A DNA stretch of 64,000 bases from Clostridia bacterium. GTDB taxonomy: Bacteria; Bacillota; Clostridia; Oscillospirales; Acutalibacteraceae. The stretch is taken from NCBI GenBank assembly GCA_017416485.1, contig JAFQCH010000025.1, forward strand, positions 60,649 through 124,648, in the 5' to 3' direction. Position numbers and translations under genes: made by a program. Positions 51,409 to 58,656 of this stretch are shown here, piece by piece; within the stretch, counting starts at the first letter, position 1, and each line of letters begins with the position of its first letter. A model generated the notes under the pieces. That model made no database searches and was not told where the DNA came from. It saw only the letters and a program-made list of their open reading frames with translations.

Positions 51409-52539
51409 ATGAAAAAGATTAAAGTCGGTATTGCAGGTACGCGCGGTATGTCCACTCTTATGGGGCTTAATTCCATTGAAGACGTGGAAATTACAGCCGT
51501 GTGTGATCTTGACGAAGGACATCTCAAAGATATAGCCGAAAAAACGGGCGTACAGAAGACCTACCGTGTATTTGAAGACATGCTCGAATCCGATATTGAC
51601 GCCGTCATCATTTCCACTCCCATGCAGTGCCATGTGCCGCAGACCATTGCAGCCTTGGAAGCAGGCAAACATGTCATGAGCGAAGTGACCGCAGGTGTCA
51701 GCATGGACGAACTGTGGTGGCTTTGCGAAACGGTTGAAAAATACAACAAAATCTATATGTTTGCCGAAAACTATATCTATGCACCCAAGGTGCAGGTTGT
51801 CAAGAATATGGTCAAAGCCGGTGTGTTCGGCGAGCCTTACTATGCCGAAGGCATGTATATGCACAACATCGGCGATCTGTTTGTTTATCCCAACGGTAAA
51901 ACCTCATGGCGTTCCTATTGGCAGTGCGGCATCAGAGGTAATTTCTATCCCACGCACAGCTTAGGCCCCACCATGCAATGGTTCCCCGATGACCGTGTGG
52001 TTGAAATCTCCACTTTCTCGCCCGGCATCTACAACGATATCGGACTCAAACAGGACAGCGGAACCACTACCATGTGCCGCACCGAAAAGGGCAAGCTCAT
52101 TCAGATTCGTACAGACTGCATGTCTGCCCATCCGCACAACATGGACTCTTATTACTTCCAGGGCACCAAAGGGGCTTTTCGTTCCAAAGCCCACGGCAGT
52201 GATTTCGACCGTATTTCTCTCATTGGTGAAGACAGCCCCATTCACAACATGAAATGGCACGACATTTCCGAATTCACGGATTATCTTCCCGAACGCTACA
52301 AGAATGCAACCGAAGAACAGAAAAAAGCCGGCCATGACGGCGGCGACTTCTTCATTGTGGAAGACTTCATCAATGCCGTGCGCGACAACAAACAGCCCGA
52401 ACTCGATGTTTACAAAGCCTGCGAATGGACGGCTGTCGGTCTGCTGTCGGGTATGTCCGTTGCCAACAACGGCCGCCGCATCGAAGTTCCGCATTTCAGA
52501 CCCAACACTCCTGTCAACGAAAAAATCATCAAACTGTAA
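51409..52539 (+). CDS. Gfo/Idh/MocA family oxidoreductase C (EKP motif altered)
   Basis: A 376-residue Rossmann dehydrogenase family member: VGIAGTRGMSTLMG at the nucleotide site, ITAVCDLDEGH after strand 2, VIISTPMQCHVPQ, and then GKHVMSEVTAGVS where other members have EKP. The Lys of EKP is replaced by Val, so the usual active-site Lys is missing and the reaction may differ. The C-terminal domain carries WQCGIRGNFYPTHSLGPTMQW, resembling glycosyl-hydrolase-like (GH109-type) or NAD-using glycosidases. It starts 17 bases after the GH3 gene with AAAGGAG upstream, so likely acts on the same sugars. Confidence 0.8.
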   Translation: MKKIKVGIAGTRGMSTLMGLNSIEDVEITAVCDLDEGHLKDIAEKTGVQKTYRVFEDMLESDIDAVIISTPMQCHVPQTIAALEAGKHVMSEVTAGVSMDELWWLCETVEKYNKIYMFAENYIYAPKVQVVKNMVKAGVFGEPYYAEGMYMHNIGDLFVYPNGKTSWRSYWQCGIRGNFYPTHSLGPTMQWFPDDRVVEISTFSPGIYNDIGLKQDSGTTTMCRTEKGKLIQIRTDCMSAHPHNMDSYYFQGTKGAFRSKAHGSDFDRISLIGEDSPIHNMKWHDISEFTDYLPERYKNATEEQKKAGHDGGDFFIVEDFINAVRDNKQPELDVYKACEWTAVGLLSGMSVANNGRRIEVPHFRPNTPVNEKIIKL

Positions 52540-52554
52540 AAGGAAATTTTACTC

Positions 52555-53295
52555 ATGAACGAAGTCATCCGTCAGCTGCATGAACGCAAAAGCGTGCGTG
52601 CTTTTGAAGGCAAACCCATTGCCCCCTCCGTCAAGCGCGAAATCCTTCTGGCCGCCTGTGCCGCACCCACGGCCGGTAACCAGCAGATGTATACCATTCT
52701 CGATATCACGGATAAGCAATTGCAAGAGCAGTTGTCCGTTACCTGCGACAATCAGCCCTTTATTGCCGATGCACAGATGGTGCTCATTTTTTGTGCGGAT
52801 TTCAAAAAATGGTATGATCTTTACAAACAGGAAAATTGCAATCCGCGTGCGCTTGGAGTCGGCGATCTCATGCTGTCTGTGCAGGATGCTGTGATTGCCG
52901 CGCAGAATGCTGTCACCGCTGCACACAGCTTCGGCCTGGGCAGCTGCTACATCGGCGACATTATGGAAAATTGCGAACAGCATCGTGAAATGCTTAAATT
53001 GCCGCAATATGTTTTTCCTGCTGCTATGGTGGTTTTCGGTTATCCCACCCAACAACAGCTTGACCGCGAAAAGCCCGCCCGTTGCGACCTTTCGCACATT
53101 GTGCACGAAAACACTTACCACGAAATGGACAGGGAAGAACTTCATTGTATGTTTGATTACAAAAAAGGTGTACTGTCCTTCGAAGAATGGTGCCGCCGCT
53201 TCTGTGATCGCAAACACAATTCCGACTTTTCTTACGAAATGAGCCGTTCCGTGCGAAAATATTTGGAAGATTATATTAACGGAGCAAAAGCATGA
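52555..53295 (+). CDS. Nitroreductase family FMN enzyme
   Basis: A 246-residue flavin reductase. LHERKSVRAFEGKPI at the N-terminus is the FMN phosphate-binding R-S-x-R region, AACAAPTAGNQQMY follows, and GLGSCYIGDI with AAMVVFGYP marks the C-terminal part. Such enzymes use NAD(P)H to reduce nitro compounds, quinones or other electron acceptors. A Cys-rich tail (WCRRFCDRKH) is present. It begins 15 bases after oxidoreductase C, with AAAGGAAA upstream, and overlaps the next gene by 4 bases (ATGA). Physiological substrate unknown. Confidence 0.88.
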   Translation: MNEVIRQLHERKSVRAFEGKPIAPSVKREILLAACAAPTAGNQQMYTILDITDKQLQEQLSVTCDNQPFIADAQMVLIFCADFKKWYDLYKQENCNPRALGVGDLMLSVQDAVIAAQNAVTAAHSFGLGSCYIGDIMENCEQHREMLKLPQYVFPAAMVVFGYPTQQQLDREKPARCDLSHIVHENTYHEMDREELHCMFDYKKGVLSFEEWCRRFCDRKHNSDFSYEMSRSVRKYLEDYINGAKA

Positions 53296-54059
53296 TTTTT
53301 AAATTGGAAAATCCGTCCCTTGCCGCACCGCTTTTTGACGGCTGTTCGGACACTTGTATCCTCTCTGCCTTGCAGGGCATGGTGGGAGAAATTTATGCGG
53401 ATGATATGCTGCATCCTACCTGTGCCATGGCGGTGCTGAATGTTTTTGTCTTTTTTGCAGGGGAGCCAAGCAAAGAATTGGCGGCTTTTAAACCGTCTTC
53501 CTTCCATGGTGATTTTGCAATTTTTGTGCCGCAGAATGAAGCATGGCAAACCTGTATTGAAGCCGTTTACGGTAAAAAGTGCGAAAAATTCTTCCGTTTT
53601 GCCATTCGTAAGGATCCCGTTTTTGACGCGGAAAAACTGAACGGATTCATCAATGCAATCGACAAAACCGTTTCCTTGCATCTTATCAATGAAGATTTGT
53701 ATCATCAATGTTTGCAAAACGAATGGTCAAAGGATTTTGTCTGCAACTATCCCGATTATGCGAGCTTTTCTAAAATGGGTTTAGGAGTTGTTGCTGTTGA
53801 AAATGGAGAGATCATTGCAGGATCTTCCTCATTTTCAAGCTACAACGGCGGAATCGAAATTGAGATAGTCACCCGAGAAGATCACCGCCGCCGCGGTCTT
53901 GCCGCCGCTTGCGGAGCACGCTTGATTCTTGAATGCCTGCAACGCAATCTCTATCCGAACTGGGATGCAGCAACACGGATATCTGTGTCGCTTGCCGAAA
54001 AATTAGGTTACCGTTTCAGCCACGAATACACGGCATACAGAATCAAAAACTATGTATAA
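53292..54059 (+). CDS. GNAT family acetyltransferase (PF12746-like)
   Basis: A 255-residue protein with a C-terminal GNAT domain. IEIEIVTREDHRRRGLAAACGARLILECL contains the acetyl-CoA pyrophosphate loop (R-R-R-G-L-A) and NWDAATRISVSLAEKLGYRF is the family's closing block, as in GNAT_acetyltran (ZmaR-like) proteins. The N-terminal half is a diverged second GNAT-like half. It overlaps the nitroreductase gene by 4 bases, so is translationally coupled. It presumably acetylates an amine; antibiotic self-protection is known for some relatives but there is no support for that here. Confidence 0.8.
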   Translation: MIFKLENPSLAAPLFDGCSDTCILSALQGMVGEIYADDMLHPTCAMAVLNVFVFFAGEPSKELAAFKPSSFHGDFAIFVPQNEAWQTCIEAVYGKKCEKFFRFAIRKDPVFDAEKLNGFINAIDKTVSLHLINEDLYHQCLQNEWSKDFVCNYPDYASFSKMGLGVVAVENGEIIAGSSSFSSYNGGIEIEIVTREDHRRRGLAAACGARLILECLQRNLYPNWDAATRISVSLAEKLGYRFSHEYTAYRIKNYV

Positions 54060-54070
54060 AACAAACAAAA

Positions 54071-54113
54071 ATGTAAATCTGCTTTTGTGAAAATCGCAGA
54101 TTTACATTTTTTT
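54071..54113 (+). terminator. Rho-independent terminator after the GNAT gene
   Basis: A 12-bp perfect stem (ATGTAAATCTGC at 54071-54082 with 54096-54107) followed by T-rich sequence. Confidence 0.85.
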
Positions 54114-54129
54114 CTTTTTTCGGTATAAT
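54101..54129 (+). promoter_or_regulatory. Promoter of the PHP protein gene, -35 inside terminator stem
   Basis: TTTACA (54101-54106), 17 bases, TATAAT (54124-54129). The -35 hexamer is the descending arm of the preceding terminator. Confidence 0.55.
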
Positions 54130-54158
54130 AAAACCAACTATTAAGAAAAGGAGAAGTT

Positions 54159-55685
54159 ATGATGAAACTTTTCTCGCACAAATTCAAAAAATCTGTTGTG
54201 ACTGTGTTGGCACTCAGTCTTGTGCTGACCTGCAGCCTGTCCATTGCTTCGGCAGCAGGCGAGGTTGATTACGCAATCACCAATCCTTATGCAAATGTAA
54301 ACTGGGATGCAGTCATTCAGTACAAAGCTGATCTGCATTGTCACACCAATGCATCCGACGGCAGTAACACACTTGTTGAAATGGTTGAGCGCCACTATGA
54401 GCTCGGCTTTGATGCAATGGCTGTTACTGACCATGGCACAATTGACTATAACTGGACCGACGGTCATGTGGATCCCGATATCAAAATTGCACTCGGCATC
54501 AAGGAAGGCGCATTCACCCCTATTGTTGCTCTGAAAGCAGAGGGTACTGCTGCCAACGGCAAAGCCTACACCCTGACAGACACTGAAGACGGCAATACCT
54601 ATTATGCACAGGCTGACGGTAAGCCCATGATGCGTGTTCCGTTTGGCAACGAGCACAACGCAGCATCCTTCAACAACTGCCATGTCAATTCATGGTTCGC
54701 AGATTGGGGCGACGGCATGCTTGCAGGCACAAGCGACTATGTGACTGCTCTTTCCGGTATTGCCGGTGCAGGTGGTGTTTCTGTTATCAATCACCCCGGC
54801 GAATATTCCAATGCCCGTGATGAAATCTATGCAGCTGATGCATACAACACCGACACCATTCACTATAATTACATCGTTGACAAGTTTGAAAACCTGCTTG
54901 CCGATTATCCCAATTGCATCGGTATCGATATTAACTCAAAGGGCGACTCCAGAACCCGTTTTGACCGTAAGCTGTGGGATATCATGCTGACTGACCTCAT
55001 TCCGCAGGGCAGAACCGTTTATGCAATTGCAACAAGTGATGCACACAATCTTGACATTGTTGATTCCGGCTTCAGCATTCATCTTCTTGAAGAACTGACA
55101 AGCAATGCATTCAGAGCATCCCTTGAAAACGGTGAAATGTTTGCAGCCAGCAAATATGTCGGCAACGCGGATGAACTTGCAGGCTATGCTGCAGCCCTTC
55201 TTGCAACCGACGATGCAGATAAGCAGGCTTTCGGCGCTCAGCTGCAGGCAATTGCAGATGCAATCTATGCAGAAAATGCAAACGGTGACGAAGGCACCGG
55301 CAATAAGTTCCGTGCAGATAACACCGTTGCAGGTCCGCAGGTTGATGCCATCACTGTTGACGATGATGCTGACATTATCTCCATCGATTGCGACAATGCA
55401 ATGCTCATCTCTTGGGTTTCCGACGGTAAGGTTGTTGCAACCGGCAATGCGGTTGACCTTGATGAACTCGAAGGCGTAGGCAACTACATCCGTGCAGAAA
55501 TTATCAACGAAGGCGGCATTGTTTATACCCAGGCATTCGTGCTCGATTACGAAGGCGCCCCCGTTGGTGAATTCAATCACTATTTCTTCGATTTCGGCAC
55601 CCCGCTCGGCAAATTCATTCAGTTCATTCTTGAAACCATCACCAGCCTTCCGATTTTCGATCTGATCTGGACAATTGTTAAATAA
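54159..55685 (+). CDS. Secreted PHP-domain phosphoesterase
   Basis: A 508-residue exported protein with signal peptide to about residue 33 (SLSIASAAG). The PHP metal motifs are ADLHCHTNASDG (about 57-68), AVTDHGTIDYN (about 88-98), VSVINHPGEYSNA (about 207-219) and IATSDAHNLD (about 290-299), enough for a trinuclear metal site. PHP enzymes usually act in the cytoplasm on phosphoesters such as histidinol phosphate, nucleotides or DNA; export is unusual and suggests scavenging or processing of extracellular phosphoesters. A C-terminal beta-type domain (about 400-475) precedes a hydrophobic tail FIQFILETITSLPIFDLIW that may bind membrane. AAAAGGAGA precedes the ATG. Confidence 0.85.
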   Translation: MMKLFSHKFKKSVVTVLALSLVLTCSLSIASAAGEVDYAITNPYANVNWDAVIQYKADLHCHTNASDGSNTLVEMVERHYELGFDAMAVTDHGTIDYNWTDGHVDPDIKIALGIKEGAFTPIVALKAEGTAANGKAYTLTDTEDGNTYYAQADGKPMMRVPFGNEHNAASFNNCHVNSWFADWGDGMLAGTSDYVTALSGIAGAGGVSVINHPGEYSNARDEIYAADAYNTDTIHYNYIVDKFENLLADYPNCIGIDINSKGDSRTRFDRKLWDIMLTDLIPQGRTVYAIATSDAHNLDIVDSGFSIHLLEELTSNAFRASLENGEMFAASKYVGNADELAGYAAALLATDDADKQAFGAQLQAIADAIYAENANGDEGTGNKFRADNTVAGPQVDAITVDDDADIISIDCDNAMLISWVSDGKVVATGNAVDLDELEGVGNYIRAEIINEGGIVYTQAFVLDYEGAPVGEFNHYFFDFGTPLGKFIQFILETITSLPIFDLIWTIVK

Positions 55686-55713
55686 AATTTACCGAAAAAA
55701 AGCAAATTAGCTA

Positions 55714-55742
55714 TTGACAAGTCTTATTCTTGTTGATATAAT
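55714..55742 (+). promoter_or_regulatory. Consensus SigA promoter of rpsF-ssb-rpsR
   Basis: TTGACA (55714-55719), 17 bases, TATAAT (55737-55742): perfect consensus, as expected for a ribosomal protein operon. Confidence 0.85.
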
Positions 55743-55818
55743 ACTATGGCTGTCAAATGGCAGCAATCATCCTTGCTCTGTGGATCATCAGGGCCAAAGT
55801 CCAAAAGGAGGTGCAGAT
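55743..55818 (+). promoter_or_regulatory. rpsF 5' leader with small hairpins
   Basis: The 70-base leader contains GCTGTC/GGCAGC (about 55750-55764) and ATCC/GGAT pairing (about 55770-55787) before AAAGGAGGTG. Some bacteria autoregulate rpsF by an S6:S18-binding leader with a CCG bulge; no CCG is apparent here, so this is noted only as a structured leader. Confidence 0.35.
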
Positions 55819-56097
55819 ATGTCAAACTACGAAACCGTAATGGTATTCTCCCTGAAAGAGGGCGAAGAAAAAGCAAAGGGTCTTGTAGAAAAGTTCCAGG
55901 CACTTATTGAAGCCAACGGTACTCTTGACAGTGTCGATGAATGGGGTCAGCGCAGACTTGCTTACGCCATCAATTACGAGACTGAAGGCTACTATGTGCT
56001 CTACAACTTCTCTGCTGACGTTGCTTTCCCGGCGGAGCTCGATCGTGTCGCTAACATTACCGACGGCGTTCTTCGCACAATGATCATTGCTAAATAA
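55819..56097 (+). CDS. rpsF: 30S ribosomal protein S6
   Basis: A 92-residue S6: MSNYETVMVFSL start, LVEKFQALIEANG, then VDEWGQRRLAYAINYETEGYYVLYNF, the conserved rRNA- and S18-contacting segment, and a closing ITDGVLRTMIIAK. It binds 16S rRNA with S18 in the platform of the small subunit. AAAGGAGGTG lies 8 bases upstream of the ATG at 55819; upstream in-frame starts would precede the promoter's transcript. First gene of rpsF-ssb-rpsR. Confidence 0.97.
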   Translation: MSNYETVMVFSLKEGEEKAKGLVEKFQALIEANGTLDSVDEWGQRRLAYAINYETEGYYVLYNFSADVAFPAELDRVANITDGVLRTMIIAK

Positions 56098-56111
56098 GGA
56101 GTGTATTTGAA

Positions 56112-56537
56112 ATGCTCAACTGTGCAATTATCATGGGTCGTCTGACTGCTGATCCGGAACTTCGCACAACCGCAAGCGGTTTGTCCGTAACCACATTTTC
56201 TGTGGCGGTTGATCGCGGTTATGCAAAAAACGGTGAAGACAGACAGACCGACTTTATCAACGTCGTTGCATGGCGCCAGACTGCTGAATTCGTCAGCAAG
56301 TATTTCCAGAAAGGCTCCATGATTGCCGTGCAGGGTTCCATCCAGACACGCAGTTATGAAGACAAAAACGGAAACAAGCGCACCGCAACCGAAATCGTTG
56401 CGAACAATGTCAGTTTTTGCGGCTCCAAAGCCGAAAGCGGAACAACCGGCGGTCGTGTCGGTGCTCCCGCAGCCTATCAGAACGCAGGCAGTGAAGACTT
56501 CAGCGAACTCGCAGGAGAAGATGACCTTCCGTTCTGA
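56112..56537 (+). CDS. ssb: Single-stranded DNA-binding protein
   Basis: A 141-residue SSB with an N-terminal OB fold (MLNCAIIMGRLTADPELRTT, then FSVAVDRGYAK, FINVVAWRQTAEFVSKYFQKG) and a short linker ending in the acidic tip EDDLPF, which recruits replication and repair partners. It coats ssDNA as a homotetramer. Being between rpsF and rpsR is the standard Firmicute arrangement, so this is the housekeeping SSB. Starts 14 bases after rpsF. Confidence 0.97.
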   Translation: MLNCAIIMGRLTADPELRTTASGLSVTTFSVAVDRGYAKNGEDRQTDFINVVAWRQTAEFVSKYFQKGSMIAVQGSIQTRSYEDKNGNKRTATEIVANNVSFCGSKAESGTTGGRVGAPAAYQNAGSEDFSELAGEDDLPF

Positions 56538-56564
56538 GTCAAATCTATTAAGGAGGATTAACCA

Positions 56565-56822
56565 ATGGCATTCGAAAAGAGTGATAGAGGTGACCGTCGT
56601 CCCAACAACAGAAAAGGCCGTAAAAAGGTTTGCACTTTCTGTGTAGAAAAGGACGCTGTTATCGATTATAAGGATACTGCAAAGCTTCGCCGCTTCATTT
56701 CCGAAAGAGCGAAGATTCTGCCCCGCAGAGTGACCGGCACTTGTGCTGCTCATCAGAGAGAACTGACCATCGCTATCAAGCGCGCTCGTCAGATCGCTTT
56801 GCTTCCTTACACTGCTGAATAA
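56565..56822 (+). CDS. rpsR: 30S ribosomal protein S18
   Basis: An 85-residue S18. After a basic N-terminal tail ([19 protein letters not shown]) come [23 protein letters not shown] and the signature [19 protein letters not shown]. The CxxC at the N-terminus may bind zinc, as in the C+ form of S18. It binds next to S6 on the 30S platform. TAAGGAGGAT lies 7 bases upstream of the ATG at 56565. Last gene of the operon, ended by the terminator at 56837. Confidence 0.97.
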   Translation: MAFEKSDRGDRRPNNRKGRKKVCTFCVEKDAVIDYKDTAKLRRFISERAKILPRRVTGTCAAHQRELTIAIKRARQIALLPYTAE

Positions 56823-56836
56823 GCAAATTAAGAATC

Positions 56837-56869
56837 AACCGCAATCCGAAAGGACTGCGGTTTTTTTTT
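56837..56869 (+). terminator. Rho-independent terminator after rpsR
   Basis: Stem 56837-56847 with 56852-56862 (one mismatch), GAAA tetraloop, followed by T9. Confidence 0.9.
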
Positions 56870-56870
56870 G

Positions 56871-56899
56871 TTGACATATACACAGTGCGCATGTAGAAT
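56871..56899 (+). promoter_or_regulatory. Promoter of the sialidase-like lipoprotein/spoVAC unit
   Basis: TTGACA (56871-56876), 17 bases, TAGAAT (56894-56899), directly after the rpsR terminator. It is SigA-like; a SigG-type promoter for spoVAC was not found. Confidence 0.7.
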
Positions 56900-56933
56900 A
56901 TTTTTATAACTTACAGAAAAAGAGGGAACACCT

Positions 56934-58118
56934 ATGCAAAAAAAAGTTTTTCTTGCTTTGTTTGTGCTTGGCATTTTACTTTTGTTTTCTTCCTGCGGTG
57001 AAAAGCAATATGACCTGCCGATCGATTTTACCGTGGTTCAAAAAAGCGATGTTTTTGTGCCCGCCGAAGCAGACGGTACGGTTGTCAGTGAATATCCCAC
57101 CATCATCCGTTTGCAACACCAGAAAAACGAGCAGAACAACGGGAAACTGCTGATTGCATTTGAAAAATGGGGTAGCACCTATCCTGTTTACGAAAGTAAT
57201 GACGATGCTGCTTCCTGGCAATATGTCTGCATGGTCAAAGACACCCTGAATGAAAACTTCTGGAATGAATGGATGCCTTTTTTGTATGAACTTCCTGCAG
57301 ATATCGGGGATTTTGAAAAGGGGACGATCATTCTCGGCGGCACATCCGTTTACGGAGACGGTGTGACCGACAGCACTGTAACACTGTATGCAAGCACGGA
57401 TCTTGGAAGAACATTTACCGCTTTCTGCAATGTTGACAAAGCAGGCGGAACCGACTGGGGTGTGTGGGAGCCTTTTCTTATTTATGAGGAAGAAAACGGC
57501 AGACTTTTCTGCTTCTATTCCGATGATTCCGATCCCGAACATTCGCAGAAACTTGTTTATAAGTATACGACCGATCTTGTGAACTGGAGTGAAAAGTTCG
57601 AGTGTGTTGCCTGTGAAGACAGCACGCTTCGTCCCGGAATGGTATCCCTTACCGAAATGGGAAACGGCGAATATTTCATGGTCTTTGAAATGGTCGGCAT
57701 AGAAGGAAATCCGATTTATTACAAAACATCAACCTCGTTGGATGATTGGGGCGATGTTGCTAATTACGGACAAATCGTGTCGGCAGACGGCAAAACCTTC
57801 GGTTCGTCCCCGTATGTCGCATGGGCAGCAGTTGGCGGCGAATGCGGAACCCTTGTTGTGGTCGGCAAACATCCGATTACAGGCGGAAGCGATACGGGAA
57901 CCGATATGTTTTTGAGTTTTGATTACGGCCAAACTTTTATTCCCATTGACAATCCGATCCCGTATACCCTGAGCCCTTATGAGCGTTGTTCTTACAGTCC
58001 GTCTCTGTTTTTTGCCCCCGACGGCAAAACGCTGTATTATGCCAATAATCCGCCTTGCTATGACGAATCCTACAAAATAACGGTTGCAAAAATCAAAATC
58101 GCAGAAAAAAATGACTGA
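56934..58118 (+). CDS. Sialidase-like propeller lipoprotein
   Basis: A 394-residue surface lipoprotein. The signal ends in a lipobox-like FSSC with the lipidated Cys at residue 21. The mature part is a beta-propeller with GKLLIAFEKWG, an Asp-box-like YASTDLGRTFT, SFDYGQTF and repeated Trp-rich strands, similar to BNR/exo-sialidase and GH43/GH93-type arabinanase folds. It would act at the outer membrane face on glycans. No further glycan genes adjoin; spoVAC follows after 44 bases. Enzyme class is uncertain. Confidence 0.7.
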   Translation: MQKKVFLALFVLGILLLFSSCGEKQYDLPIDFTVVQKSDVFVPAEADGTVVSEYPTIIRLQHQKNEQNNGKLLIAFEKWGSTYPVYESNDDAASWQYVCMVKDTLNENFWNEWMPFLYELPADIGDFEKGTIILGGTSVYGDGVTDSTVTLYASTDLGRTFTAFCNVDKAGGTDWGVWEPFLIYEEENGRLFCFYSDDSDPEHSQKLVYKYTTDLVNWSEKFECVACEDSTLRPGMVSLTEMGNGEYFMVFEMVGIEGNPIYYKTSTSLDDWGDVANYGQIVSADGKTFGSSPYVAWAAVGGECGTLVVVGKHPITGGSDTGTDMFLSFDYGQTFIPIDNPIPYTLSPYERCSYSPSLFFAPDGKTLYYANNPPCYDESYKITVAKIKIAEKND

Positions 58119-58162
58119 TGTTCATTTTTTCAGGGCATACTCTCGGCAGAGAGGTGCATAAA

Positions 58163-58612
58163 ATGAACAACAATAAAAAGAAAAAAGAATATGCCGAAAT
58201 GACCAAAGCCGCTTCGCCGAATTCGCCGTGTGCCGTAAACTGCCTGAAAGCCTTTTTGATCGGCGGAATGATCTGCACCATTGGTGAAGCGCTCAAAACG
58301 GTCTATGCCCTTAAAATTGAAGACGAAAAGGCTGTCGGCACCCTTGTGTCATTCACATTGATCGTTTTTACAGCCATATTGACGGGTATCGGCGTGTTCG
58401 ACAAAATTGCAAAACATGCAGGTGCCGGTACGCTCGTTCCCATCACGGGCTTTGCCAATGCCGTGGTGTCACCTGCACTCGAATTCAAAACGGAAGGACA
58501 CATACTCGGCACTGCCGTCAATATGTTCTCCATTGCAGGGCCGGTTATTGTCTTCGGCACCGCCGCCGCAACACTGTACGGGGTGATTTATTGGATCACA
58601 ACCTTATTATAA
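58163..58612 (+). CDS. spoVAC: Stage V sporulation protein AC
   Basis: A 149-residue membrane protein matching SpoVAC: SPNSPCAVNCLKAFLIGGMICTIG, a loop, then FTAILTGIGVFDKIAKHAGAGTLVPITGFANAVVSPALEFKTEG and a C-terminal GPVIVFGTAAATLYGVIYW. SpoVAC is the channel for dipicolinic acid in the inner spore membrane. In most spore-formers spoVAC-spoVAD-spoVAE are adjacent; here spoVAD is 4.1 kb away beyond a block of reverse-strand genes. The ATG at 58163 has AGAGGTG upstream. A strong terminator follows at once. Confidence 0.93.
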   Translation: MNNNKKKKEYAEMTKAASPNSPCAVNCLKAFLIGGMICTIGEALKTVYALKIEDEKAVGTLVSFTLIVFTAILTGIGVFDKIAKHAGAGTLVPITGFANAVVSPALEFKTEGHILGTAVNMFSIAGPVIVFGTAAATLYGVIYWITTLL

Positions 58613-58613
58613 A

Positions 58614-58656
58614 AGCAAAAGGCTTGGCCAAAACGGTCAAGCCTTTTGCTCTTTTT
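58614..58656. terminator. Bidirectional terminator between spoVAC and the MATE gene
   Basis: A 16-bp stem (58614-58629 with 58635-58650, one G-U), 5-base loop, T-rich flanks. It overlaps the last codons of the MATE gene ending at 58637. Confidence 0.88.
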
